Positions 56,004 through 64,000 of a stretch of 64,000 nucleotides of DNA are shown here, piece by piece. The translations under genes and the position numbers were made by a program. The DNA is from Eubacteriales bacterium (lineage in GTDB: Bacteria > Bacillota > Clostridia > Peptostreptococcales > Anaerovoracaceae). Where the stretch lies: contig JAQYMQ010000021.1 in assembly GCA_028872475.1 (NCBI GenBank), forward strand, positions 1 through 64,000, read 5' to 3'. The first letter of the stretch is position 1. Each line of letters starts with the position of its first letter. The notes under the pieces are model-generated. The model saw only the letters and a list, made by a program, of their open reading frames with translations, was not told the origin of the DNA and made no database searches.

Positions 56004-56160
56004 GGTTGTTTGAGTCTGTGGTTGCAAGGCCAAGCCAGTTGCGGGCAAAGGGTCCCACGTAAGTCAGCATTGCTGATGATCATGGCGTAGCTTAGAAGTA
56101 AGTCCTTAGATGAAGAGTCAAGGCGGGTGTGGGGGCAAAGACCAGGTCAGTCAAACAACT
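56004..56160 (+). ncRNA. raiA-motif structured RNA (candidate)
   Basis: GC-richer block in an AT-rich intergenic region between comF and raiA/hpf; closing stem GTTGTTTGA 56005-56013 / TCAAACAAC 56151-56159; internal hairpin TCAGCAttGCTGA 56064-56076; CCCAC 56054-56058 / GTGGG 56129-56133. Confidence 0.8.
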
Positions 56161-56237
56161 ATTGTATATAGTTACAGCTAACTGTTATAATATGGTTATA
56201 ATAGCTATAGTTCTATGATCGACAAGGAGGTAGCGGT

Positions 56238-56771
56238 ATGAAAGTTATTATTAGTAGCAAGAATGTTAAAACTAATGATTATCTAAAGGATATTATCGAG
56301 AAGAAGTTAGAGAAACTTGATAAGTATTTTTCAGATGATATTACAGCTAAGGTTATGCTTTCTGCCGAGAGTAAGGCTGAAAAAATGGAAGTTACTATTA
56401 GAGTAACAGGTCACGTATTTAGAGCAGAAGGTAAGGCAGACAAAATTTATAACTGTGTAGATAAGGTTGTAGATAAGTTGGCTATACAAATGTCAAAATT
56501 TAAAAATAAATTGACAAATAAAAAGGGTGGCGATGCAATTAAGTTTGAAGAATGGCCAGAATTACCATTAGCAAAAGATGAATCTTACGAATTAAAGATT
56601 GTTAAAGATAAACAATTCCACTTAGATCCATTAACAATTGAAGATGCAATTATTAAGATGGAACTTGTGGATCACAATTTCTATATATTCTTAAATAGTG
56701 ATACAAAAGATGTAAACGTAGTTTATAAAAGAGACGACGGAGATTATGGTCTCATAGAAACAAAATATTAA
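56238..56771 (+). CDS. hpf: Ribosome hibernation promoting factor (long HPF/RaiA)
   Basis: VIISSKNVKTNDYLKDIIEKKLEKLDKYF; C-terminal domain DAIIKMELVDHNFYIFLNSDT. Confidence 0.96.
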   Translation: MKVIISSKNVKTNDYLKDIIEKKLEKLDKYFSDDITAKVMLSAESKAEKMEVTIRVTGHVFRAEGKADKIYNCVDKVVDKLAIQMSKFKNKLTNKKGGDAIKFEEWPELPLAKDESYELKIVKDKQFHLDPLTIEDAIIKMELVDHNFYIFLNSDTKDVNVVYKRDDGDYGLIETKY

Positions 56772-56781
56772 ATAATTTAAG

Positions 56782-56858
56782 CACCTATTTTGTTGCAAAG
56801 AGATTTGAATAATGGATAAAATGCATTGAAAGTATTTGAATCGGCAATAAAATAGGTG
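56782..56858 (+). other. Long-stem leader structure upstream of cdaA (candidate regulatory RNA)
   Basis: CACCTATTTTGTTGC / GCAATAAAATAGGTG, 15-bp stem with one G-U, 47-nt loop containing two ATTTGAAT repeats. Confidence 0.5.
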
Positions 56859-56891
56859 TGTTGGTTTTATTTCTAGAAAGAAATGGTGTAA

Positions 56892-57743
56892 ATGAAAGAT
56901 TTTTTTGCAAATATACTTTCGGACATCGGGCTTAATGACTTAGTTGATATACTTGTTGTTGCCTTCCTAGTTTATAAGATAATGGGATTTATACAACAGA
57001 GTAGGGCAGAGCAACTAGTTAAAGGTTTGATTGCAATTTTAATTGTTACAGGTTTAGCTGACATTTTAAACCTGTATACTTTGAGTTGGATTTTAAAAAG
57101 CAGTTTAGCGCTAGGAGTTGTTGCTTTGGTAATTGTTTTCCAGCCAGAGTTAAGAAGAGGACTTGAAACGATTGGTAGAAGTAATTTGTTAAAGAGGAAT
57201 TTTGCTCAAGTTGTGAGTGATAAACAAGAAGAATTTGCTTCAACAATAGCTTTGAGTTTGACAAGTTTAGCGAAAACAAAAACGGGTGCATTGGTCGTTA
57301 TAGAGAAAAATACAGCCCTCAGTGATATATGTCAGACCGGAGTTTATATAGATGCGGTAATTACACCTGAGTTGTTAGGAAATATATTTTATGAAAAATC
57401 ACCATTACATGATGGAGCTATTATAATCAGAAATGAAAGAATTCATAGTGCGGGTTGTGTGCTTCCATTGACATCAAATATGGATTTACCAAAAGAGCTT
57501 GGAACAAGACATAGAGCAGGTATTGGGATTACGGAATATTCTGATGCAATTACATTTATAGTTTCAGAAGAAACTGGAATTATTTCGTGTGCTAAAAATG
57601 GTTTCTTGACAAGAAATGTGACAGGTAAGGATATTGAACAGGTTATTGTGGATACATTTGATAATAATAAATCAAAAGGCTTCCTGGGAGGACTGACTTC
57701 TAATTTTAAAAAGAATGGAGGCGCGGCAAATGTGGACAAATAA
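56892..57743 (+). CDS. cdaA: Diadenylate cyclase CdaA
   Basis: DAC motifs LHDGAIIIRNERIHSAGCVLPL, LGTRHRAGIGITE; N-terminal TMs. Confidence 0.96.
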   Translation: MKDFFANILSDIGLNDLVDILVVAFLVYKIMGFIQQSRAEQLVKGLIAILIVTGLADILNLYTLSWILKSSLALGVVALVIVFQPELRRGLETIGRSNLLKRNFAQVVSDKQEEFASTIALSLTSLAKTKTGALVVIEKNTALSDICQTGVYIDAVITPELLGNIFYEKSPLHDGAIIIRNERIHSAGCVLPLTSNMDLPKELGTRHRAGIGITEYSDAITFIVSEETGIISCAKNGFLTRNVTGKDIEQVIVDTFDNNKSKGFLGGLTSNFKKNGGAANVDK

Positions 57744-58710
57744 GAAAGTGAGAATGCTTGTAGCGTTTATTGTTGCTATTAGCGTATGGATTTATGTTAA
57801 GGGTTTGGTAGATCCAGCTATAAGTAAAAACATTGATAATGTGGATATTAACATAAAAAATCAAACTTCGCTTATGGAAAGAAATCTCGGGATAGATTCT
57901 GTTGATATTAAGACAATTAATGTAAGGGTAAGTGGAACAAGATCAAATATTAGTGACTTGCAACCAGACGAAGTAAAGGCGACGGCAGATGTTGCATCAG
58001 CAGTTAGAGGAGAGAATTCTATATATGTAGAGGTAAAGGCGCCAAATAACGTAAACGTTAGAGAACAATCAGTGAAAAGGATTAATGTGAACGTAGCCCG
58101 CCTGCAAAAGAAAGAAATGAAATTTAGTGTTAGCGGAAAAAAACCACTGGAAAAAAATACAACTATTATTGCAGAGGGTGAAGGCAAAAATGTTGTTTTA
58201 CTGGGAACTGCGAATAATCTTGCTAAAGTAAAGAGAGTGGAAGCTAGGGTAGATAACTCAAAATTGACAGAAAAGAGTAAGGTGTTACAAGCAGATTTGG
58301 TTGCAATAGATGAAAATGGTAAAATAGTTGATTATGTATATTTTGAAGAAAATACAGTCGAGATATTAGCTAAGATTGTTTCTGAGAAGAAGGTAGAGGT
58401 GCATGTTCCAACAACAGGAAAAGTAGCAGAAGGATATAAAATTGAATCTATAGAAATCCCTAAGGATGTAGTAATAGTTGGTAATGCAAAAGTTTTGGAA
58501 AAGATAGTGTCTATAGAGGCAAAAGAGATAAATATAGATAATTTAAACGCTACTACGACAATAAAGATAGAAATTAAATTGCCACAAGATGTTGAATTAA
58601 AATATAATACATTGTTGACAGTTAAGGTAAATATTGTTAAGGATATACCGAAGATAGTTCAGGAAGAAAATACTAACGAAAAAGAAAATAAAGAACAGAA
58701 AGAGAATTAA
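57715..58710 (+). CDS. cdaR: CdaR/YbbR-domain protein
   Basis: N-terminal TM, YbbR-like repeats, between cdaA and glmM. Confidence 0.92.
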   Translation: MEARQMWTNKKVRMLVAFIVAISVWIYVKGLVDPAISKNIDNVDINIKNQTSLMERNLGIDSVDIKTINVRVSGTRSNISDLQPDEVKATADVASAVRGENSIYVEVKAPNNVNVREQSVKRINVNVARLQKKEMKFSVSGKKPLEKNTTIIAEGEGKNVVLLGTANNLAKVKRVEARVDNSKLTEKSKVLQADLVAIDENGKIVDYVYFEENTVEILAKIVSEKKVEVHVPTTGKVAEGYKIESIEIPKDVVIVGNAKVLEKIVSIEAKEINIDNLNATTTIKIEIKLPQDVELKYNTLLTVKVNIVKDIPKIVQEENTNEKENKEQKEN

Positions 58711-58711
58711 T

Positions 58712-60067
58712 ATGGGTAGATTATTTGGCACAGATGGAGTGCGTGGTGTTGCAAATAGTGAATTAACAGCAGCTTTAGCATATAGGCTTGGTCAGGCAGG
58801 AGCTCATGTTTTATCACAAAATAAAAAAGAAAGGCCGAGATTTTTAATCGGAATGGATACACGTATTTCTGGAGATATGCTTGAAAACTCTATAGCTTCA
58901 GGCATATTGTCGGTTGGGGGTGATGTTGTAAAGGTTGGGGTGTTGCCAACACCGGCTATTGCATTTTTGGTTAAACATTATAATGCAGATGCTGGAGTAG
59001 TAATATCAGCGTCACATAATCCATATGAATATAATGGCATAAAGTTTTTTAATGGAGATGGTTTTAAATTAGATGATACAATTGAGGAACAAATTGAAGA
59101 TATAATCTTGATGCATCAAGATGTTCATAGTGAAGTTACGCACGACAAGATTGGAAAATGCCTTGAGGCAGATGATAATGCTTTAGAGATGTATGTAGAT
59201 TTTTTAGCATCTACAGTGGATTATGATTTAAAAGGTCGTAAAATAGTTCTAGATTGTGCCAATGGAGCCGCTTATAAGGTTGCAGAAAAAGTTTATGAGA
59301 GACTAGGCGCGAATGTAGTTATTATTGGTAACCAGCCAAATGGCATCAATATAAACGATGGATGTGGTTCTACAGATACTAAAAAGTTACAGGAAACTGT
59401 TGTAAGTGAAGGAGCTTTTGTTGGATTAGCCTTTGATGGTGATGCAGATAGACTTATTGCGGTGGATGAGCTGGGGAGAATAATAGATGGCGATAAAATA
59501 ATGTGTATCTGTGCTAAAATGCTTAAAGAAGAAGGCGAATTAGGAAACGATATTGTTACAGGAACAGTAATGAGTAATATTGGGTTCCATAAGTATTTAG
59601 AGAATATTGGTTGTACAACGAGGGCGACTAATGTTGGAGATAGATATGTTTTAGAGGATATGTTACAGACAGGTAGTGTGCTTGGTGGTGAACAGTCAGG
59701 TCATATGATTTTCTTGAATCATACAACTACAGGTGATGGTGTGCTTTCATCTTTACAGGTGGTTAGAGCTATTATTAGATCTGGCGAAAAAGCTTCTGTA
59801 ATGTCAGATAGCATAAAGATTTATCCTCAGGTATTAAAAAATGCTCTTGTAAAAAATGAAAATAAGAAGACATATATGAATAATGAGGAAGTTGCAAAGG
59901 AAATTGAAAAACTGGAACTAATACTTGAGGAAAAAGGTGGGAGACTGCTGATTAGACCTTCTGGAACAGAACCTCTTGTTAGAGTTATGATCGAAGGTGA
60001 AGATATAGAAGATATTACAAGGCTGGCAGAAGAGATGGCTGTAATTCTTACAAAAAAATTAGGTTAG
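58712..60067 (+). CDS. glmM: Phosphoglucosamine mutase
   Basis: GRLFGTDGVRGVAN, VISASHNPYEYNGIKFF. Confidence 0.97.
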   Translation: MGRLFGTDGVRGVANSELTAALAYRLGQAGAHVLSQNKKERPRFLIGMDTRISGDMLENSIASGILSVGGDVVKVGVLPTPAIAFLVKHYNADAGVVISASHNPYEYNGIKFFNGDGFKLDDTIEEQIEDIILMHQDVHSEVTHDKIGKCLEADDNALEMYVDFLASTVDYDLKGRKIVLDCANGAAYKVAEKVYERLGANVVIIGNQPNGININDGCGSTDTKKLQETVVSEGAFVGLAFDGDADRLIAVDELGRIIDGDKIMCICAKMLKEEGELGNDIVTGTVMSNIGFHKYLENIGCTTRATNVGDRYVLEDMLQTGSVLGGEQSGHMIFLNHTTTGDGVLSSLQVVRAIIRSGEKASVMSDSIKIYPQVLKNALVKNENKKTYMNNEEVAKEIEKLELILEEKGGRLLIRPSGTEPLVRVMIEGEDIEDITRLAEEMAVILTKKLG

Positions 60068-60077
60068 GAGATTTACT

Positions 60078-61907
60078 ATGTGTGGAATCGTAGGATATGT
60101 TGGCAGCAAAAATGCTAAAGAAAAAATAATATCAGGGTTAAAAAGTCTTGAATATAGAGGCTATGACTCTGCCGGTATAGCAATTCCTATTAATGGTAGT
60201 GTAGATGTAAGAAAGTGTGTTGGTGGAATTGATAATTTAGAGAAGATTATTGATGATATAAATTATGATGGTGCAGTAGGTATCGGACATACTAGATGGG
60301 CAACTCATGGAGCGCCATCTGTTATTAATGCACATCCACATATCAATGCAAGTGGTGATATTGCTGTAGTACACAATGGCATAATTGAAAATTATACAGA
60401 GATTAAAGAATGGCTTGTTGATAGCTATGGTATTGAATTTAAATCTGAAACAGATACAGAAGTAATTGCACATTTGATAGGCGTTTATTATGATGGAGAT
60501 TTACATGAAGCTGTAAATAGAGCAGTAAAGAAGATGCGTGGTGCCTATGCAATAGCAGCAATAGCAGCAAATGAACCAGATAAGATCGTTGCAGTAAGAA
60601 AGGATGCGCCTCTAGTTGCAGGGCTTGGAAAAGGCTTTAATTTTGTAGCTTCTGATATTCCGGCAGTACTTAAATATGTTAGGGAAATCTATCTGATTGA
60701 AAATAATGAAACCTTAGTAATTACTAAGGATGACGTTAAGATATTTGATAAAGACGGTAAAACGGTAAAAAGAGATGTTTTCCATGTAACATGGGATGTT
60801 GATGCAGCTGAAAAGGGTGGATATGAACATTTTATGATTAAGGAAATTCATGAACAGCCAGATGGAATAAAGGATACGTTGAATAAAAGGGTTGATAAAG
60901 ACGGCAACATTATGCTAGATGATATAAAACTAACTGCGGAAGATGTTGCTGGATTTAATAGAGTATATATTGTAGCTTGTGGAACTGCTTATCATGCAGG
61001 ATTGATTGGTAAATATACTATAGAAAAGTTTGCGGGTATTCCAGTAGAAGTTGATGTGGCATCAGAGTTTAGATATAGGGATCCTTTTGTGGACGATAAG
61101 ACCTTATTTATTGCCATTAGTCAATCGGGAGAAACTTTAGATACACTTGCAGCTTTAAGAGAAGCTAAATCAAAGGGTGCTAGAATTTTATCAGTAGTAA
61201 ATGTTGTGGGAAGCTCCGTTGCTAGAGAATCAGATGATGTATTTTATACTTGGGCAGGTCCGGAAATTTCTGTGGCATCTACAAAGGCTTATACGACTCA
61301 GCTAGCTTGTATGTATTTACTAAGTCTATATATTGGGAAATTGAATGGTCATATCAGTGATAATTATTATAATGAGATAATCGATGCGCTAAGAGATATT
61401 CCAGAGAAGGTTCAAGAGATACTAGATAGAAAGAGTGTTGTTGAAAAGCTAGCAAATACTTTTTACAAGAAAGAAAAAATATTTTTCGTAGGAAGAGGTA
61501 CTGATACAGTAGCATCAAAAGAAGGTTCTTTGAAATTAAAAGAAATTTCGTATATAAATTCTTTTGCTATTGCGGCAGGAGAATTGAAGCATGGAACTAT
61601 TGCATTGATTGACGAGGAAACTTTACTCTTCGCACTTGCTACACAGGATAGACTTTTTGAGAAGATGGTGTCTAATGTAGAAGAAATTAAGGCTAGGGGA
61701 GCTAGGGTTATAGCTATTGCTAAGGAAGGCAATGAACAGATTGCAGAAAAGTCAGATGAGGTAATATTTATACCTCAAGCTATTGACGAAGTAATGCCAC
61801 TTCTCGCAATTGTTCCTTTACAGTTATTTGCATATTATGTTTCAAAAAATAGAGGTTGTAATGTAGATAAGCCAAAAAACTTAGCAAAGTCTGTTACGGT
61901 GGAGTAG
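60078..61907 (+). CDS. glmS: Glutamine-fructose-6-phosphate aminotransferase
   Basis: MCGIVGYVG, HTRWATHGAPS, C-terminal KPKNLAKSVTVE. Confidence 0.97.
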   Translation: MCGIVGYVGSKNAKEKIISGLKSLEYRGYDSAGIAIPINGSVDVRKCVGGIDNLEKIIDDINYDGAVGIGHTRWATHGAPSVINAHPHINASGDIAVVHNGIIENYTEIKEWLVDSYGIEFKSETDTEVIAHLIGVYYDGDLHEAVNRAVKKMRGAYAIAAIAANEPDKIVAVRKDAPLVAGLGKGFNFVASDIPAVLKYVREIYLIENNETLVITKDDVKIFDKDGKTVKRDVFHVTWDVDAAEKGGYEHFMIKEIHEQPDGIKDTLNKRVDKDGNIMLDDIKLTAEDVAGFNRVYIVACGTAYHAGLIGKYTIEKFAGIPVEVDVASEFRYRDPFVDDKTLFIAISQSGETLDTLAALREAKSKGARILSVVNVVGSSVARESDDVFYTWAGPEISVASTKAYTTQLACMYLLSLYIGKLNGHISDNYYNEIIDALRDIPEKVQEILDRKSVVEKLANTFYKKEKIFFVGRGTDTVASKEGSLKLKEISYINSFAIAAGELKHGTIALIDEETLLFALATQDRLFEKMVSNVEEIKARGARVIAIAKEGNEQIAEKSDEVIFIPQAIDEVMPLLAIVPLQLFAYYVSKNRGCNVDKPKNLAKSVTVE

Positions 61908-61977
61908 GTGTTCTTCACAGAAATACATATTTGTTGATAAAAAATTTTAAAAAATATAAAATGAAATAATTAATTTT

Positions 61978-62012
61978 AAAATCGAGTAATAATAAAGTTG
62001 TGCTCGATTTTT
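61978..62012 (+). terminator. Intrinsic terminator after glmS
   Basis: AAAATCGAG ... CTCGATTTTT. Confidence 0.85.
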
Positions 62013-62060
62013 AATTTGAAAAAATATGAATTATTGCAGATTTAACATTTGAGTTTTGTG

Positions 62061-62106
62061 AAAACCAATGTATACATGTATACCTGTATGTATACATTGG
62101 TTTTTT
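62061..62106. terminator. Second strong hairpin/terminator with GTATAC-rich stem
   Basis: AAAACCAATGTATACAT / ATGTATACATTGGTTTT, perfect 17-bp arms, then T-run. Confidence 0.8.
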
Positions 62107-62223
62107 GCGTACAAAAACATAGACAGAATATGTTAAATTATGATAAAATTTGCACGGTATATAAAATGATATTCAGTATACAAGTATTATTATTCAAGAG
62201 TTGTTATTAAAGAGGAGGAAGAG

Positions 62224-63654
62224 ATGTTAGACGGTATTCACAGTATAATCGTTTGGATTGTTGATTTAATTTACCAACCATGGTGTGTGCCACTATTATT
62301 GATTGCAGGTGGATTATATTTCACAATTAGAATGGGATTCATGCAGGTTAGACACTTCGGTGGAGCATGTAAGGTAATTATGGAAAAACCAACTCAAGAA
62401 GGCGGTATTTCTTCATTTGGTGCTTTGATGGTTTCAACAGCATCAAGAGTAGGTACAGGTAATATCATTGGTGTATCTACAGCTATAATTTTAGGTGGAG
62501 AAGGTGCTATCTTCTGGATGTGGATTACAGCGTTTATTGGTGGCGCGAGTGCATTCGTAGAATCTACATTAGCGCAGATATATAAAAAGAAAAATGCTGA
62601 TGGCACAAGTTACGGTGGTCCAGCTTATTATATGAGAGATGTACTTAACGCAAGATGGTTAGGAGTAATATTCTCAATTTTAGTAATATTCACTTATGCG
62701 GTTGGCTATAATATGCTTGCAGCTTACAATTTGCAGTCAACATTTAAGGTGTTTAGTTTCTACGGCAGTTCAACATCAGCTGTTATTGGAATAATTCTAA
62801 CAGTTCTTTTCGGAATCATTATCTTTGGTGGAGCAAAGAAAATCGTAAAGGTTACTGGAGTTATGGTACCTATTATGGGTCTTCTATATGTTGTTGTAGC
62901 TCTTGTTGTTCTAGGACTTAATGCAGGAAATATTCCAACAATGTTTGGTAGAATTTTTAACAGTGCATTTGACTTCCAGGCAATTTTTGGAGGATTTACT
63001 GGTTCTTGTATCATGTGGGGACTAAAGAGAGGTCTTTACTCTAACGAAGCTGGTATGGGTTCTGCTCCAAATGCAGCAGCGACAGCAGACGTATCTCACC
63101 CAGTAAAACAGGGGTTGGTACAGATGTTATCTGTATTCATTGATACATTGCTAATTTGTACAGCAACAGCATTTATGTGTTTAAGTACAAATGTAATTCC
63201 TGCATCATTTAAGGCGGCAGACGGTAGCGCTATGGCAGCAGAATATGTGCAGACTTCTTTAGGAGAAACACTAGGAAGTTTCGGACCTATCTTTATCGCA
63301 ACAGCAATGTCACTATTTGCGTTTACTACTCTGATTGGAAACTATTCTTACTGTGAAGGTTGCTTGAAATTTATCTTAAAACGTGAAGTTGGTAAGGTTG
63401 GTATTACAATTTTCAGAGCATGTGCTACACTATTAATTTTCGTTGGTGCAGTAGCTAGTGCAGGTCTTGTTTGGGATACTGCAGATATGGCTCAGGGCTT
63501 AATGGTATTATGTAACGTGCCAACAATTCTAATTATTGGTGGAGTTGCATTTAAGGCTCTTAAAGATTATGAAAAGCAGAATAAGGCTGGAAAGAATCCT
63601 GAGTTTAAAGCTAAAGATATTGGCATTACAAAGGAATTAGATTTCTGGAAATAA
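62224..63654 (+). CDS. Alanine/glycine:cation symporter (AGCS family)
   Basis: GGISSFGALMVSTASRVGTGNIIGVSTAI, GLYSNEAGMGSAPNAAATA. Confidence 0.95.
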   Translation: MLDGIHSIIVWIVDLIYQPWCVPLLLIAGGLYFTIRMGFMQVRHFGGACKVIMEKPTQEGGISSFGALMVSTASRVGTGNIIGVSTAIILGGEGAIFWMWITAFIGGASAFVESTLAQIYKKKNADGTSYGGPAYYMRDVLNARWLGVIFSILVIFTYAVGYNMLAAYNLQSTFKVFSFYGSSTSAVIGIILTVLFGIIIFGGAKKIVKVTGVMVPIMGLLYVVVALVVLGLNAGNIPTMFGRIFNSAFDFQAIFGGFTGSCIMWGLKRGLYSNEAGMGSAPNAAATADVSHPVKQGLVQMLSVFIDTLLICTATAFMCLSTNVIPASFKAADGSAMAAEYVQTSLGETLGSFGPIFIATAMSLFAFTTLIGNYSYCEGCLKFILKREVGKVGITIFRACATLLIFVGAVASAGLVWDTADMAQGLMVLCNVPTILIIGGVAFKALKDYEKQNKAGKNPEFKAKDIGITKELDFWK

Positions 63655-63685
63655 TTTTAAAACACAATAATACATTGAATATTAG

Positions 63686-63720
63686 AAACTCGAGAGCAAT
63701 GAATGTTGCCTCGAGTTTTT
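63686..63720 (+). terminator. Intrinsic terminator after the symporter
   Basis: AAACTCGAG ... CTCGAGTTTTT. Confidence 0.88.
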
Positions 63721-63820
63721 GGTTATAGGTTATCTTATTGTATAGTCTATGCTATTGCTTGAAAGTTAGTGATGGATAATAGTATAATTAAGTATTAATA
63801 AAGTTGATATGGAGAAAAAT

Positions 63821-64000
63821 ATGACAAAGATTTTACTAGTGGAAGACGATAAAAATATAATTGATAATCTAAGTGAACTTTTGACTAGCGAAGGGTTTGC
63901 GGTTTCTACCGCAGGTGGTCAAAAAGAAGCACTTAGAGCTATTGATGAGAACAAGTATGATTTAATAATATTGGATATTTCATTGCCAGATGGTAGTGGA
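63821..64000 (+). CDS. Response regulator receiver-domain protein, cut by window end
   Basis: Translated manually: MTKILLVEDDKNIIDNLSELLTSEGFAVSTAGGQKEALRAIDENKYDLIILDISLPDGSG; SD ggag upstream. Confidence 0.9.
   Translation, partial: MTKILLVEDDKNIIDNLSELLTSEGFAVSTAGGQKEALRAIDENKYDLIILDISLPDGSG

Noticed and set aside
61928-61940. DnaA-box-like TTGTTGATAA after glmS
   Set aside because: Isolated imperfect match in AT-rich DNA with no neighbouring boxes.

Overview
Low-GC Firmicutes (Clostridia-like anaerobe, inferred from gene content) chromosomal window that spans the replication origin. Left edge: a TndX/TnpX-type large serine recombinase, apparently the right end of a mobile element, next to a surface-protein (Rib-like) gene fragment. 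Then a complete FASII operon (accBCDA-fabT-fabH-acpP-fabK-fabD-fabG-fabF-fabZ) behind FabT-like operators, groESL with a CIRCE element, [FeFe]-hydrogenase maturases hydE-hydG-hydF, ybaK, scpAB-rluB-DUF218, a uracil/xanthine permease and an AlaX-type editing protein. The classical origin block follows: parB-parA with two perfect parS sites, rsmG-mnmG-mnmE-jag-yidC-yidD-rnpA-rpmH, then oriC, then dnaA-dnaN-recF-gyrB-gyrA. Rightwards are an RsbW-like kinase/sigma-B-F-G pair, trpS, a polysaccharide deacetylase, a PLP desulfhydrase, plsC, nadE, yhaM, recD2, comF, a structured RNA matching the context of the raiA-motif ncRNA, hpf/raiA, cdaA-cdaR-glmM-glmS, an AGCS symporter and the start of a response regulator. 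Most coding content is housekeeping and I found no convincing new multi-gene system. The most interesting signals are non-coding: the raiA-motif RNA, parS sites embedded in terminator-like hairpins, a second DnaA-box cluster about 10.5 kb from oriC that shares a 15-mer with oriC, a long-stem leader before the c-di-AMP/glmMS operon, and a hairpin between the SD and start codon of the permease. All calls come from reading the sequence and the supplied ORFs; no database search was run.
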